From an uncultured Christensenellaceae bacterium (lineage in GTDB: Bacteria > Bacillota > Clostridia > Christensenellales > Borkfalkiaceae): a stretch of 64,000 nucleotides of DNA. How positions within the stretch are numbered: the stretch's first letter is position 1; every line of letters begins with the position of its first letter. The notes under the pieces were generated by a model. It did not search any database. It worked only from the letters and a program-made list of their open reading frames with translations, and was not told the origin of the DNA. Positions 42,136-50,808 of this stretch are shown one piece after another. The DNA lies in assembly GCA_910588685.1 (NCBI GenBank), contig CAJUPX010000012.1, positions 5,330-69,329 of the forward strand, given 5' to 3'. The translations under genes were made by a program, and so were the position numbers.

Positions 42136-43605
42136 TTATTTTTTGAGTACGAGCTTGGGATATTTTACGCGCGAATGGTAAACGCCCGTAAGCTGGCTTA
42201 CGATAGTGCTTGTTATAATGGTCAGCTCGCGCATAGTTATATTGCAGTTTGCAAACTGGTCGAGGTTGATTCTCTCCGCAACAAGGCTGCTTACGAGAGC
42301 TTCCACCTTTTCGGGCGAACGGTCGGTAAGCGAACGTACAGCCGCCTCCGAGGTATCGGCAAGCATTATTATAGCCGCAATTTTACTTGTGGGCGTAGGT
42401 CCCGAATAGGAATAATTTGCCATATTTAGTTCGCCGTCGCTCATTTTAAGCGCCTTTGCGTAGAAATATTTTATGGGCAGGGTGCCGTGATGCTCTATGG
42501 CTACGTCCGCAAAAAACTCCGGCAGACGGTATTTTTTTATCAGCTTTGCGCCGTCGCGCGTGTGCGAGCGTATTATATCTACGGAAAGCTCGGGAGTAAG
42601 CTCTGTATGCAGATTGTACTCGGTCTGGTTTTCCGCGAACATTTCGGGGTTTTTGAGCTTGCCCACGTCGTGGTAATACGCCGCGGTTCTGGCGAGCTCC
42701 GCGTCCTCGCCTATCGCCGTTGCGCACGCTTCGGCAAGTTGCGCAACCACTATACTGTGGTTATAGGTACCGAGCGCGTTTTTCTTTAATTTACTTATGA
42801 GCTTTGCGCTGTCGGAAGTAAGCTCTCTCAATCTGAAAGGAGTATACTCTGCAAATACAGCCTCGAACACAGGCAGTATGGAAATGAACAAAAGAATAGA
42901 GAAAACGCAGTCCATTGCCGCCCAGCCCGCAATTTTGAACGCCGCGCGGACGGTTACTACTTCGAGCGAGGGTATCTGCATTACCACGTTTATGGGAATT
43001 ACGGGAATAAGCAGTAACAGCGCAACCATAACGCAGCTTAAACGCGTTTTTACCTTTCTTAAAAGCAATATTCCCATAACGCCGCCGCAGAACAGCGTTA
43101 AAAGGCTGGAAATACTCTCTATCTGGGAAATTCCGCCTACGCTCAAAACGCCTGTGCTGCCTGTACTGTTCAAATATCTGTCAAAAATAAATACTATTAT
43201 CGTATAAACGGTGGTTATAAAAACCGAGTCCCTGCGCCTTAAAATCATTGCCGCCATAAGCGGGAAAAAGAGCAGAGGACGCGCCGTCCCCTCAACGTAT
43301 TTGCCTATTACGAAACATAAAATAAACGATAAAATTATAAGGAAATAAATTTCCACTATTTTTAACTTTTTTGTGAGTACCGTTGTGTTTTCAAAATAGA
43401 AATACGCGTATGTTATCGCAGAAAGCGTAACTACTGTTACGCCGACGACCATTACGTTGGATATATGGTTTGTTATAAAGCCTACTATATCTCTTTCGAT
43501 ACCTATCCATATAGTGCAGAAAAGCGCGACCGAAAGAAATACCGTGCAGATAATGAAAGTTAATACGCTTAAAGCTATTTCTTTTTTACTCAGTTTTGTT
43601 TTCAA
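42136..43605 (-). CDS. 7TM-HD phosphodiesterase (YqfF/PgpH-like), short form
   Basis: 489 residues, starting at a TTG with GGGAGGA seven nt upstream. About seven membrane helices fill residues 10-240, then a cytosolic HD domain (NHSIVVAQLAEACATAI, YYHDVGKLKNPEMF, IIRSHTRDG, IEHHGT, IIMLADTSEA). PgpH-type enzymes break down cyclic di-AMP. Full-length relatives have an extra extracellular 7TMR-HDED domain of about 250 residues at the N-terminus; it is missing here, so the enzyme may be constitutive or sense another signal. It overlaps the phoH stop by 20 nt. Confidence 0.9.
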   Translation of the reverse strand: MKTKLSKKEIALSVLTFIICTVFLSVALFCTIWIGIERDIVGFITNHISNVMVVGVTVVTLSAITYAYFYFENTTVLTKKLKIVEIYFLIILSFILCFVIGKYVEGTARPLLFFPLMAAMILRRRDSVFITTVYTIIVFIFDRYLNSTGSTGVLSVGGISQIESISSLLTLFCGGVMGILLLRKVKTRLSCVMVALLLLIPVIPINVVMQIPSLEVVTVRAAFKIAGWAAMDCVFSILLFISILPVFEAVFAEYTPFRLRELTSDSAKLISKLKKNALGTYNHSIVVAQLAEACATAIGEDAELARTAAYYHDVGKLKNPEMFAENQTEYNLHTELTPELSVDIIRSHTRDGAKLIKKYRLPEFFADVAIEHHGTLPIKYFYAKALKMSDGELNMANYSYSGPTPTSKIAAIIMLADTSEAAVRSLTDRSPEKVEALVSSLVAERINLDQFANCNITMRELTIITSTIVSQLTGVYHSRVKYPKLVLKK

Positions 43606-44575
43606 GCCTGTTCCTCCCCGTACCGTCCGCCTCGTAAGCTCTGACTATGCTCATAACCAGAGGGTTCCGCACTACGTCTTTATCCGTTAAGTAAACGACG
43701 GAAATACCGTCCACGTCTTTTAACACGCGCGCCGCGTGTTCGAGCCCGCTGTGTTTTCCGTCGGGCAAATCTATCTGCGTGGCGTCGCCTGTGACGACCA
43801 TTTTACTGCCGTCGCCGAGGCGCGTCAAAAACATTTTCATCTGCTCTTTGGTGGCGTTCTGCGCCTCGTCCAAAATTATAAAAGCGTTGGAAAGCGTTCT
43901 GCCGCGCATATATGCGAGCGGGGCGATTTCTATTACTCCGCGCTCCATAAGCTTTGCGTACGTTTCAAGACCGAGCATTTCCTGCAACGCGTCGTAAAGC
44001 GGACGGAGATAAGGGTCTACCTTGGTTTGCAAATCGCCGGGCAAAAACCCAAGCTTTTCCCCCGCCTCCACCGCAGGGCGGGTGAGTATTATTTTATCGA
44101 CCTGCTTTTGCTTGAACGACTGAACGGCAAGACATACCGCAAGATAGGTTTTACCCGTTCCCGCGGGTCCTATACCGAATATTATGCCGTCCTTATTAAT
44201 GCAGTCCACGTATTTGCGCTGACCTACGGTTTTGCATTTTACCGGCTTGCCGCGGTAAGTTATGGCAATTGCGCCGGACGATAACTTTATAATGTCCTTA
44301 GCCTTGTCCTCGCGGGAGAGCTCTATACAGTAACGAACCCTGCCCCTGTCTACGGCGTCGCCTGTTTTTGCGAGCGCAACCAGACTTTCGAGCACGGATA
44401 ACGCACGGTCTACTTTATCGGAAAAGCCCGTTACGACAAATTGCAGACCGTCCACCCGTATTATAACGTCGAGCTCGTGCATTATTAAATTTACGTTTTC
44501 GTCGAACGTGCCGAGCACCCTCTGGAGCCTGTCCATATTCTCAGCGTTGACTTTTTTGACCGTTGTGTTACTCAT
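43586..44575 (-). CDS. PhoH-family ATPase
   Basis: 329 residues. The N-terminal KH-like region is followed by the PhoH core: Walker A GPAGTGKTYLA, TRPAVEAGEKLGFLPGD, Walker B AFIILDEAQNA, and GDATQIDLP. It is an RNA helicase/nuclease-associated ATPase in the conserved phoH-ybeY neighbourhood. The start is an ATG 16 nt after yqfD. Confidence 0.94.
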   Translation of the reverse strand: MSNTTVKKVNAENMDRLQRVLGTFDENVNLIMHELDVIIRVDGLQFVVTGFSDKVDRALSVLESLVALAKTGDAVDRGRVRYCIELSREDKAKDIIKLSSGAIAITYRGKPVKCKTVGQRKYVDCINKDGIIFGIGPAGTGKTYLAVCLAVQSFKQKQVDKIILTRPAVEAGEKLGFLPGDLQTKVDPYLRPLYDALQEMLGLETYAKLMERGVIEIAPLAYMRGRTLSNAFIILDEAQNATKEQMKMFLTRLGDGSKMVVTGDATQIDLPDGKHSGLEHAARVLKDVDGISVVYLTDKDVVRNPLVMSIVRAYEADGTGRNRLENKTE

Positions 44576-44591
44576 TTACCGTTTCCGTTTA

Positions 44592-45488
44592 TTATCCGAA
44601 ATTTATACTCACTTTATGCAGGTATGTAAAATCTATCACGTATATTATGCCTCCCCCGGTGGGCTTTACGGCGTGTTTTTCAGACGTCACCGTTTCACCC
44701 TCCAACAACAGCGAAGCGAGCGCATTTTTTAAATTATCCTCGCTGTCGCATTCGGCAAAATATTCAGCCGTCTTTTTACATTCGATTTCGGCAAAGCCCG
44801 CGGCAAGACAGGGCGCGGTTTTTTCCTCGGTCTGCACAAAGGGAAATATGAGCGCGTCGCCCGCTCTTACCTCGTCACCCACCGAAACAGCGGGAGTGCC
44901 GCACACGGCTACAAGGCGTTTAACCGTTCCGTTTACGTCCGAATAGAGCGGTTCGGTCACCGTCTGTTCTCCGTCCTCTCCGCTTACCCTTACGTCAACT
45001 TTTAAAACGCTTCCGCACTTTTCTATATTGCAGAAAGTGACCCGGGGAAGAGCTAAAATTCTGCCGGTAGCCGAAATTTTGTTGAACGAGGAAAATCTGC
45101 CGAATTTATCCGCGCCCTCGCTCGTGACTATTTCTATTACCTCCGGCGCGAGATAGCCGCCGTTGCCGTTAACTTCTATGCGTAAAATGAACGAGTTGGA
45201 TATAAAACACGCGGCTATAAACACCGCCGCGCCTAAAATCATACCCGCGCGCAATTTCAGAACGTTTAAAATACGATTTTTAAAACTGTATTTTTCTACA
45301 TTTATATTATAACACGGTTTTTCAAAAATTGCAAAAACTTTTTGTATGTCTTTGTCTTTTACCGAAAATATGAAGCGCACGCCCTCTTTTTTACAGTCGT
45401 AGACGGCTATTTTTTCTTTTTTAAGTTTTTTTAAAGCATTTTCCATTGTGGAAACAACCGAAACGCGTGCAAGTTTATTCAATTTCAA
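44592..45488 (-). CDS. yqfD: Sporulation protein YqfD-like (short)
   Basis: 298 residues from a TTG (no in-frame ATG keeps the N-terminal domain). An N-terminal domain of about 70 residues precedes a membrane helix (about 77-97, LRAGMILGAAVFIAACFISNSF), then an outward domain (IEVNGNGGYLAPEV, RVTFCNIEKCGSVLKVDV, DVNGTVKRLVAVCGTPAV). It resembles SpoIV/YqfD, which is needed for spore formation in Bacillus. It is about 100 residues shorter than usual. It overlaps yqfC by 14 nt. Confidence 0.82.
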   Translation of the reverse strand: MKLNKLARVSVVSTMENALKKLKKEKIAVYDCKKEGVRFIFSVKDKDIQKVFAIFEKPCYNINVEKYSFKNRILNVLKLRAGMILGAAVFIAACFISNSFILRIEVNGNGGYLAPEVIEIVTSEGADKFGRFSSFNKISATGRILALPRVTFCNIEKCGSVLKVDVRVSGEDGEQTVTEPLYSDVNGTVKRLVAVCGTPAVSVGDEVRAGDALIFPFVQTEEKTAPCLAAGFAEIECKKTAEYFAECDSEDNLKNALASLLLEGETVTSEKHAVKPTGGGIIYVIDFTYLHKVSINFG

Positions 45489-45747
45489 CTACCTTTATTA
45501 CGCCTTTTATAAAAACGTCGTCTTGAAAATATTTGCCTATCTGCATATTTTCGCCGTTCAGAATTATACGCTCGCGCTTTAAATCGAGTACGATTTTTTG
45601 CGGCGAGAACTCAGCAATGGTTTTCACGCTCCTGAAATACCCGCCGAAATCGGGTATAACAGAAAACGACTTTAAAGTGTCTCCGCCGCATTCCTGCAAA
45701 ATCTGTTCTAAAAGTTTCATAAAATATTCTATGCCGCGCCGCAGCAT
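45475..45747 (-). CDS. yqfC: YqfC/YabP family sporulation protein
   Basis: About 90 residues from the ATG at 45747; an ATG at 45720 is also possible, and neither has a clear ribosome site. The beta-rich core (KIVLDLKRERIILNGENMQI, FIKGVIKVVE) and the position before yqfD identify the YabP/YqfC family. In Bacillus yqfC is in the sigma-E regulon, and with YqfD it is thought to act at the spore envelope. Confidence 0.78.
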   Translation of the reverse strand: MLRRGIEYFMKLLEQILQECGGDTLKSFSVIPDFGGYFRSVKTIAEFSPQKIVLDLKRERIILNGENMQIGKYFQDDVFIKGVIKVVEIE

Positions 45748-45821
45748 AAAATACGCGCGCAATATTACTCTATAATATATTATTCAACAAAATAACCCAG
45801 AAAAATCGGAATTAAACGCAA

Positions 45822-45834
45822 TATAATTTGAGTA
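45822..45834 (+). promoter_or_regulatory. -10 box six bases before the MinD-like start codon
   Basis: TATAAT at 45822-45827, then six bases, then ATG at 45834. No good -35 hexamer is seen at 17 bp. Transcription should begin at or beside the start codon, giving a leaderless mRNA. Confidence 0.5.
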
Positions 45835-46565
45835 TGGCACAAAAAATATTTTTTACATGTTTTAAAGGCGGGTGCGGGGTTTCCACCTGCTGCGCGGGCG
45901 TTGCGCTCGCTCTTGCAATATCCGGAGAACGCGCGCTCGTCATAGACGGCGATTACAGGTGCGGCAGCGGTATGATTACAGGCGGCATCAACTCCGCGCC
46001 GGTGTATACGCTCGCGGACTACGGGCGCGGCGCGTGCAGAGCCAAACAGACGATAACGCCGCACCCGAAATGTTCTAATTTATGCTACTGTTCCTCGGAG
46101 GGTTTATCGGATTTATCGTACGCGGAAAAAGCCGTTGCCGACCTTGACGGACTTTTTGATTATATTTTACTTGACAACATAGCTTTTAAATCGTGCGACA
46201 GGGCGATTATCGTTACCGAACCGTATACCCCCTCTATTAAATGCGCGGACAAATGCCGCTCGTACCTTGCGGACAACGGCGCAAACAGTATTGAGCTTAT
46301 AGTAAACAAGCTTAACGCAGGGCAGATACTCTCCGGCGAAACGATGACCGCGCGGGAGATAGCCGCAGTGCTGCATTTACCGCTCGTGGCGGTTATACCG
46401 GAGGATTTAAACCTTGCCTCCGGCGGAATCAAAAAAAACACCGCAGCGGCGTTCAGGTATGCGGCTGCGGTAATTTCCGGCGCCAAAGCTCGGAAATACG
46501 ATTTTTTCAGCGGATATTCGGGCGTAAGCGGATTTTTAAAAAGAAAAATGAGGGCTAAAATATGA
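45834..46565 (+). CDS. MinD/ParA-like P-loop protein with altered Walker A
   Basis: 243 residues. The N-terminus aligns with MinD/ParA deviant Walker A: IFFTCFKGGCGVSTCCAGVA. The signature lysine of KGG is kept (residue 11), but the usual GK[ST] lysine is Val (residue 16). VIDGDYRCGSG is the Walker A' region, LFDYILLDN the Walker B region, and IELIVNKLN resembles the nucleotide-base contact. It therefore probably binds nucleotide poorly or does not hydrolyse it. No amphipathic membrane-targeting tail like that of MinD is obvious. The stop overlaps the next gene's ATG. Confidence 0.75.
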   Translation: MAQKIFFTCFKGGCGVSTCCAGVALALAISGERALVIDGDYRCGSGMITGGINSAPVYTLADYGRGACRAKQTITPHPKCSNLCYCSSEGLSDLSYAEKAVADLDGLFDYILLDNIAFKSCDRAIIVTEPYTPSIKCADKCRSYLADNGANSIELIVNKLNAGQILSGETMTAREIAAVLHLPLVAVIPEDLNLASGGIKKNTAAAFRYAAAVISGAKARKYDFFSGYSGVSGFLKRKMRAKI

Positions 46566-46774
46566 AAACGGCAAATAACGCTTTTACTCTTGAGCGCGAG
46601 GACATTTCGGACGTAGAGCGCGCTTTATTTTTAAAAGACTTAAAAAAAGTGACGGGAGAATACTTCGAGGGCGGCGACGACGCGACTTTGGAAATCACAC
46701 GGACGGAAAACGGATTTCTCGTCTGCGTGCTCTTCACCGCGCGAAGGGTAAAATCCGTTAAAAGCTTAGTTTAA
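46562..46774 (+). CDS. Small partner of the MinD-like protein, unknown
   Basis: 70 residues, coupled to the MinD-like gene by an ATGA overlap. It begins with a predicted helix (VERALFLKDLKKVTGEYF) and ends with two strands (DATLEITRTENGFLVCVLF, then ARRVKSVKS). A helix followed by strands and the size recall MinE-type partners, but I see no MinE signature and do not claim one. Its 3' end overlaps the convergent S41 protease gene by 9 nt. Confidence 0.6.
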   Translation: MKTANNAFTLEREDISDVERALFLKDLKKVTGEYFEGGDDATLEITRTENGFLVCVLFTARRVKSVKSLV

Positions 46775-48118
46775 ACTGCTTTTTATCATCTGCACAACCG
46801 ACTGCAGCTCGGTATCGCCCTTGGTTACCACCCAGGGCGTTTTTACCGATTTACAGCCGTCTGCAAGCGTAAGCCCCTCACCGTGTATGCACTTGCCGTT
46901 AGGCCAGTATATTTTTGCCGTGGTGAGCTTTAACGCCTCTCCCGTAGGTTTATTAACGAACGTTGACTGCATTATCCCCTTGCCGTAGGAACGCGGAGCG
47001 CGCCCGGCTTCGGAGGTAATTCCCGCCCAGTCAAAGTATTCACGGGAAAGCTCAGACAGATAAATACTACCGTAATCGAGAAATCCGTAGCTTACGAGCA
47101 CGCCGATAAGCGCTTCGGAAGCGCTTGCCGTATTACAGTTTGCAAGCACGTATACTTTGGTATTCTGCGGCACAATATCGTCTCCGCTGTATTTGTAGCA
47201 GTAGAAATCACTGCTGCCTTTTTTATATTTTGCGGTAGTTGCAACGCTTTTACCGCTTTGGACAGCCGAAGAGAAACAGCCTGCAATGCCCTGCATACTG
47301 CTCAGATACCCGCCGCCGTTGTTGCGCAAATCTATGATCATAGACTTTAAATTGCGGGCGTTGAACTGATTTACAAGCGTTACGAATTCCTTATCGATAC
47401 CGCCGTAAAACTGGGTTAAACGTATATACGCCGTACCGTCGGGAAGATAATCCAAATCATCGCTGAGGCGCGTATAGAGTTTTAAATTTTCGCCGTTATC
47501 CCCCTCGAAGCCCCATTCCGTGTTATTGGTAAACATATGGGCGTAGCTTGCCGTATACTCCTCTTTTCTGAGCGTATATTCGGCGGTTTGCGTGGAAACG
47601 GTAAACTCTTCGCCAGCGGCGCGCGCGTTGAAAAACTCCGAAGTTTCGTTGGCTTTCATAAATTCCGTGGTAACGCCGTCCGCCGTTCCGCTTACAAGCA
47701 GCTCGCCCGCTCTCAGCCCCGCTTTATAAGCCGGAGAATTGCCCATAACCGAGTACAGGAGCGCACCTTCGTCTTCGATAAAATTATAGCTTATGCCTAT
47801 TCCGCTTTTATTGCCGGCGTTGTCATTTTGCGCAGCATTGTATTCGGCGCTCGTATAATATGCGGAATATCTGTCGAGCTTGCCCGCAAGGGCTTTGAGC
47901 GAAAGCTCCTCCTTTGTATAATTGCCTACGGGAAGCACTATACTGCCCGTCTGCGTATATTCGCCTACGTAATTTTCGTCTATTGTTTTAATCGCCCAAT
48001 CATAGGACGAAACACTTTTGTTAAGAGTGAGTTTATGGGTAAAAAATCCGCCGAGAAATGCAAAAACTGCTATTATGACAGCAAGTATCACAGCCGTTAT
48101 CTTTTTTGAAGTAGTCAC
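46766..48118 (-). CDS. S41 C-terminal processing protease with PDZ domain
   Basis: 450 residues from a GTG with AAAAGGAG upstream. An N-terminal membrane anchor (about 7-28) is followed by a PDZ domain (GIGISYNF ... GNSPAYKAGLRAGELLVS) and the S41 core: IIDLRNNGGGYL, the catalytic Ser in TASASEALIG, and Lys in YGKGIMQS. It should cleave proteins outside the membrane and may act in envelope processing or sporulation signalling (CtpA/CtpB-like). It lies 12 nt downstream of the PucR-type regulator. Confidence 0.93.
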   Translation of the reverse strand: MTTSKKITAVILAVIIAVFAFLGGFFTHKLTLNKSVSSYDWAIKTIDENYVGEYTQTGSIVLPVGNYTKEELSLKALAGKLDRYSAYYTSAEYNAAQNDNAGNKSGIGISYNFIEDEGALLYSVMGNSPAYKAGLRAGELLVSGTADGVTTEFMKANETSEFFNARAAGEEFTVSTQTAEYTLRKEEYTASYAHMFTNNTEWGFEGDNGENLKLYTRLSDDLDYLPDGTAYIRLTQFYGGIDKEFVTLVNQFNARNLKSMIIDLRNNGGGYLSSMQGIAGCFSSAVQSGKSVATTAKYKKGSSDFYCYKYSGDDIVPQNTKVYVLANCNTASASEALIGVLVSYGFLDYGSIYLSELSREYFDWAGITSEAGRAPRSYGKGIMQSTFVNKPTGEALKLTTAKIYWPNGKCIHGEGLTLADGCKSVKTPWVVTKGDTELQSVVQMIKSSLN

Positions 48119-48130
48119 GTTTACTCCTTT

Positions 48131-48538
48131 TTATTTGTTTAAATAAAGTATATGCAGTATTTTAAACGTTACAGCCATATCAAATGACCGAATGTCAAGT
48201 CCGGTCTTTTTTATTACCGCTTTAACACGGTAATTGAGCGTGTTCCTGTGCATATATAATGCGCGCGCGGTGCGGGATATATTCATTCCGTTGTTAAGAT
48301 ACCCGTAAACGGTATTCATAAGCTCGTTATCCTCGAAAACGGACGCAAGCGACTTCATATCGTAGCCTGAAATAATTTTTTCGCGCTGGGAGCGCGTCAT
48401 AAGCGAAACAATGGCGTCTAAATTGAGCGCCGAGGCTTTTTGTTTTGAAAACGGCTTTAAATGGGTTATAGTTGCGGGCGTATCGCCGTCCGTGCCGCTT
48501 TTGCGGGGGATAGACGAAGTTGTTTTTAAGTTTGCCAT
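48131..48538 (-). CDS. PucR-type HTH regulator, minimal
   Basis: 135 residues from an ATG with GGGAGGG upstream. The C-terminal half is the PucR/CdaR helix-turn-helix (LYMHRNTLNYRVKAVIKKTG); the N-terminal 70 residues show no sensor domain. PucR proteins normally have a large N-terminal sensing part. With only the HTH and a short linker it may depend on a partner protein. It is co-directional with the S41 protease and likely in its operon. Confidence 0.82.
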   Translation of the reverse strand: MANLKTTSSIPRKSGTDGDTPATITHLKPFSKQKASALNLDAIVSLMTRSQREKIISGYDMKSLASVFEDNELMNTVYGYLNNGMNISRTARALYMHRNTLNYRVKAVIKKTGLDIRSFDMAVTFKILHILYLNK

Positions 48539-48539
48539 A

Positions 48540-48776
48540 ATTTCCCTCCCGCGAGATTATACCAGATTTTTTAAAGAATTGCAATACGGCGGAGTGATAA
48601 ATAACTTAAATTTACACATAACAATAAAACCGATAGCTATTTATATGTAAAAATTAGCTTTATTTTTAGATAAACTACTTTTTACTCTTGACATATCATT
48701 TCATTTGTACTAAAATAAATTATGTACTAATAATAAAGTATATACCGCGTAAAAAATTTCTGACCGGAGATGTATT
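48540..48776. other. Divergent intergenic region with a consensus promoter
   Basis: AT-rich. Plus strand: TTGACA (48688-48693), 17 bp, TAAAAT (48711-48716), driving the membrane/coiled-coil gene with a leader of about 55 nt. The minus-strand promoter for the PucR-type gene is not clear. I see no other gene. Confidence 0.7.
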
Positions 48777-50390
48777 ATGGCAAATTCTAATAACGCAGCA
48801 GTCCCCAATACCGAGGGCGCAGTCGTAATTAAAAAGAAAAAAGCAAAAGGCAGCGGCTTAGCTAAGTTTACTTATCATATTGCGCTTTTATGCCTGATTG
48901 CGGGTCTTGCCCTGCCTCTGAACTTCGAGTTCGGCAGTTATCTCGACAACACCCTCTTCTGGCAGCTTCCCGCTGCGGTTAACGTTGTATTCGGCAAACA
49001 AATTCTTACTTTCGGTGCGCCGGTGTTTGCGGCAAGCCATCCTGTTGAGATATGGGGAGCGTTGAAATTTGACCTCGGCGCTTACCTTACTCTGCTGTAT
49101 GCGCTGATTACCGTAATTGGAATTATAATGCTTATATTTGTGCTTGCAAGCAAGAAAGCGTCTTCGGCGCTCGCCAAAGCTTCGTTTATAGAGGGGTTTG
49201 CGCTTCTTTTCCTGTTGCCACTCTTCTATATCCAGTTGCTGTATGCGTGCTCCTTTGGTTCTCTCTATTCCTGGAAAACATTCGCGCCCTTGTTTATAGC
49301 GTTGGGCGGTACGCTGTTAATGGTTCTGGTTCAGGCATTCGCGTACAAGAAAGGCTCGGGCTTTATGAAGCTTATTATGTTCCTCTTTTCCGGAATTGCG
49401 CTTGTAGGTTGCATTTATCCCGTAAACCTGCTTGTACCTGCCCTTGAAAAACCTTTACAGAGTTTTTCGGATTTGCTCGGCGATAAATTTACGGCTTTAG
49501 GTTTATACGGCGCACAGGGAAATTACGGCATAGGATTTGTAAACGCGCTGTTCCATTATAATTTCTGGGAAGCTCTCGGCGAAGCCGAGCTGATGGATAA
49601 GGTGCTGGCGATATCGGCGCTCGCTCTTGCCCTCCTCGCTTTAATCAACTTTACGCTCGACGCTTTGGGGCTTGCTAAGAAAACCAAAAAATATATGCTC
49701 ACGTTCAACGTTATAAGATATTTGCTTGAAATTTTTGCTATAGCAGCAGTTGTAGGACTCGCGTTCTACCGCAAGCAAACTATCGGCGTAACGTTAATTA
49801 TCCTTGCGGCGCTTGCACTTCTTCAGTTTATAATCAACTGCATACGCGTTTCTTCTTATACAAAACGTAGAAAGGCAGAGCTTGCTCAGCAGCGCAAACA
49901 GCAGAAAATAGAAAGACAGCAACAACTCTACGGACGTACTCCCACCAAGGGTTACACCGGCGACGCAGCTGCGGCTAACAACTATTTCCAGACCGCGGAA
50001 GAAAGGCGCGCGGCTGCTCAGGCGGCAAGAGAACAGCGCCAGAAAGAAAGGCAGGAGCAGAGAGATAAGGCTAAAGCCGAGCGCGACGCCAAACTTAAAG
50101 CCGAGCAGGCTCCCGCAGCCGCTAACACCGAGGAGTTCTATAACGTAACCCAGATTTACAAGGGACCTACAGACGAGTTTATAAAAGAACTTACCAACGA
50201 CGAAAAAATCGAGTTTGCAAAAGTGTTCTTAGAACGCCGCGACGATGTTATGTCTGAAATTCCCGAGTATATTATCGGCGGCAACAACGACAAATTCTTC
50301 TCCTCTATATTCATTTATTACGGCAGGATTTGCGGACGCATTTCCGGCACGCTTATGAATAAGATTTACGAATGCGGTTACAGAAAATAA
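48777..50390 (+). CDS. Multi-pass membrane protein with charged coiled-coil tail, unknown
   Basis: 537 residues. About eight or nine membrane segments span residues 28-360. Then comes a long charged helix (365-455; QQRKQQKIERQQQ, RAAAQAAREQRQKERQEQRD) rich in Gln/Arg/Glu/Ala, and a globular C-terminal domain of about 75 residues (EFYNVTQIYKGPTDEFIKEL, IPEYIIGGNNDKFFSSIFIY). I recognise none of these as a known family. It has a good ribosome site (CGGAG) and its own promoter and terminator. The long cytosolic helix suggests a scaffold or tether between the membrane and a cytosolic partner. Confidence 0.75.
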   Translation: MANSNNAAVPNTEGAVVIKKKKAKGSGLAKFTYHIALLCLIAGLALPLNFEFGSYLDNTLFWQLPAAVNVVFGKQILTFGAPVFAASHPVEIWGALKFDLGAYLTLLYALITVIGIIMLIFVLASKKASSALAKASFIEGFALLFLLPLFYIQLLYACSFGSLYSWKTFAPLFIALGGTLLMVLVQAFAYKKGSGFMKLIMFLFSGIALVGCIYPVNLLVPALEKPLQSFSDLLGDKFTALGLYGAQGNYGIGFVNALFHYNFWEALGEAELMDKVLAISALALALLALINFTLDALGLAKKTKKYMLTFNVIRYLLEIFAIAAVVGLAFYRKQTIGVTLIILAALALLQFIINCIRVSSYTKRRKAELAQQRKQQKIERQQQLYGRTPTKGYTGDAAAANNYFQTAEERRAAAQAAREQRQKERQEQRDKAKAERDAKLKAEQAPAAANTEEFYNVTQIYKGPTDEFIKELTNDEKIEFAKVFLERRDDVMSEIPEYIIGGNNDKFFSSIFIYYGRICGRISGTLMNKIYECGYRK

Positions 50391-50404
50391 CAGAATAAAA
50401 AGCA

Positions 50405-50437
50405 GGCTCACGGATTAATCCGTGAGCCTTTATCTTT
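50405..50437. terminator. Perfect palindromic terminator
   Basis: GGCTCACGGA-TTAA-TCCGTGAGCC (50405-50428) followed by T-rich sequence; it lies between the membrane protein gene and the convergent sigma-factor operon. Confidence 0.9.
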
Positions 50438-50448
50438 TAAAATAGTTT

Positions 50449-50808
50449 TTAAATATGCAGTTTTATGAGTACTCGCAAGCCCTCTTTTATACGCTCTATT
50501 TCGCCGAAACAGCGTATAATATACAGTCCCCTGCCCCTCTCGGCAAAAACGTCAGGCAAAGGCGTTATAACGCTTATGTCCTTTTGATTTGGCGAAGTTA
50601 CCGTTATGCGGATTGCGTCGGGGAAAAGCTCGCCGAGAAAGTGCGCGCTTTCGCCGCCGTGCAGAATTACGTTTGCTATAAGCTCGCTTGATACGAGCTT
50701 GGACGCAAAAATATCGTCGTCGCAAACGTTTTCAGAACGCAGAAAATCCGAAAAGATACCTATTCTCGCGTTCATATCTTTTAAATCGTTGACATTGAAA
50801 GTAACCAT
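50449..50808 (-). CDS. GHKL-type (RsbW-like) protein downstream of sigma factor
   Basis: 119 residues. The N-box SSELIANVILHG keeps the ExxxN pair, and the G2 box RGRGLYII is intact, but the G1 box Asp-x-Gly is not visible (TSPNQKDI instead). It looks like a second, shorter anti-sigma/kinase-type ATPase. The start immediately follows the sigma-factor stop. It may supply the kinase function that the degenerate RsbW-like protein upstream seems to lack; this is inference. Confidence 0.75.
   Translation of the reverse strand: MVTFNVNDLKDMNARIGIFSDFLRSENVCDDDIFASKLVSSELIANVILHGGESAHFLGELFPDAIRITVTSPNQKDISVITPLPDVFAERGRGLYIIRCFGEIERIKEGLRVLIKLHI

Noticed and set aside
46562..46774. Calling the 70-residue protein MinE
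   Set aside because: Size and position are suggestive, but no MinE motif is visible.
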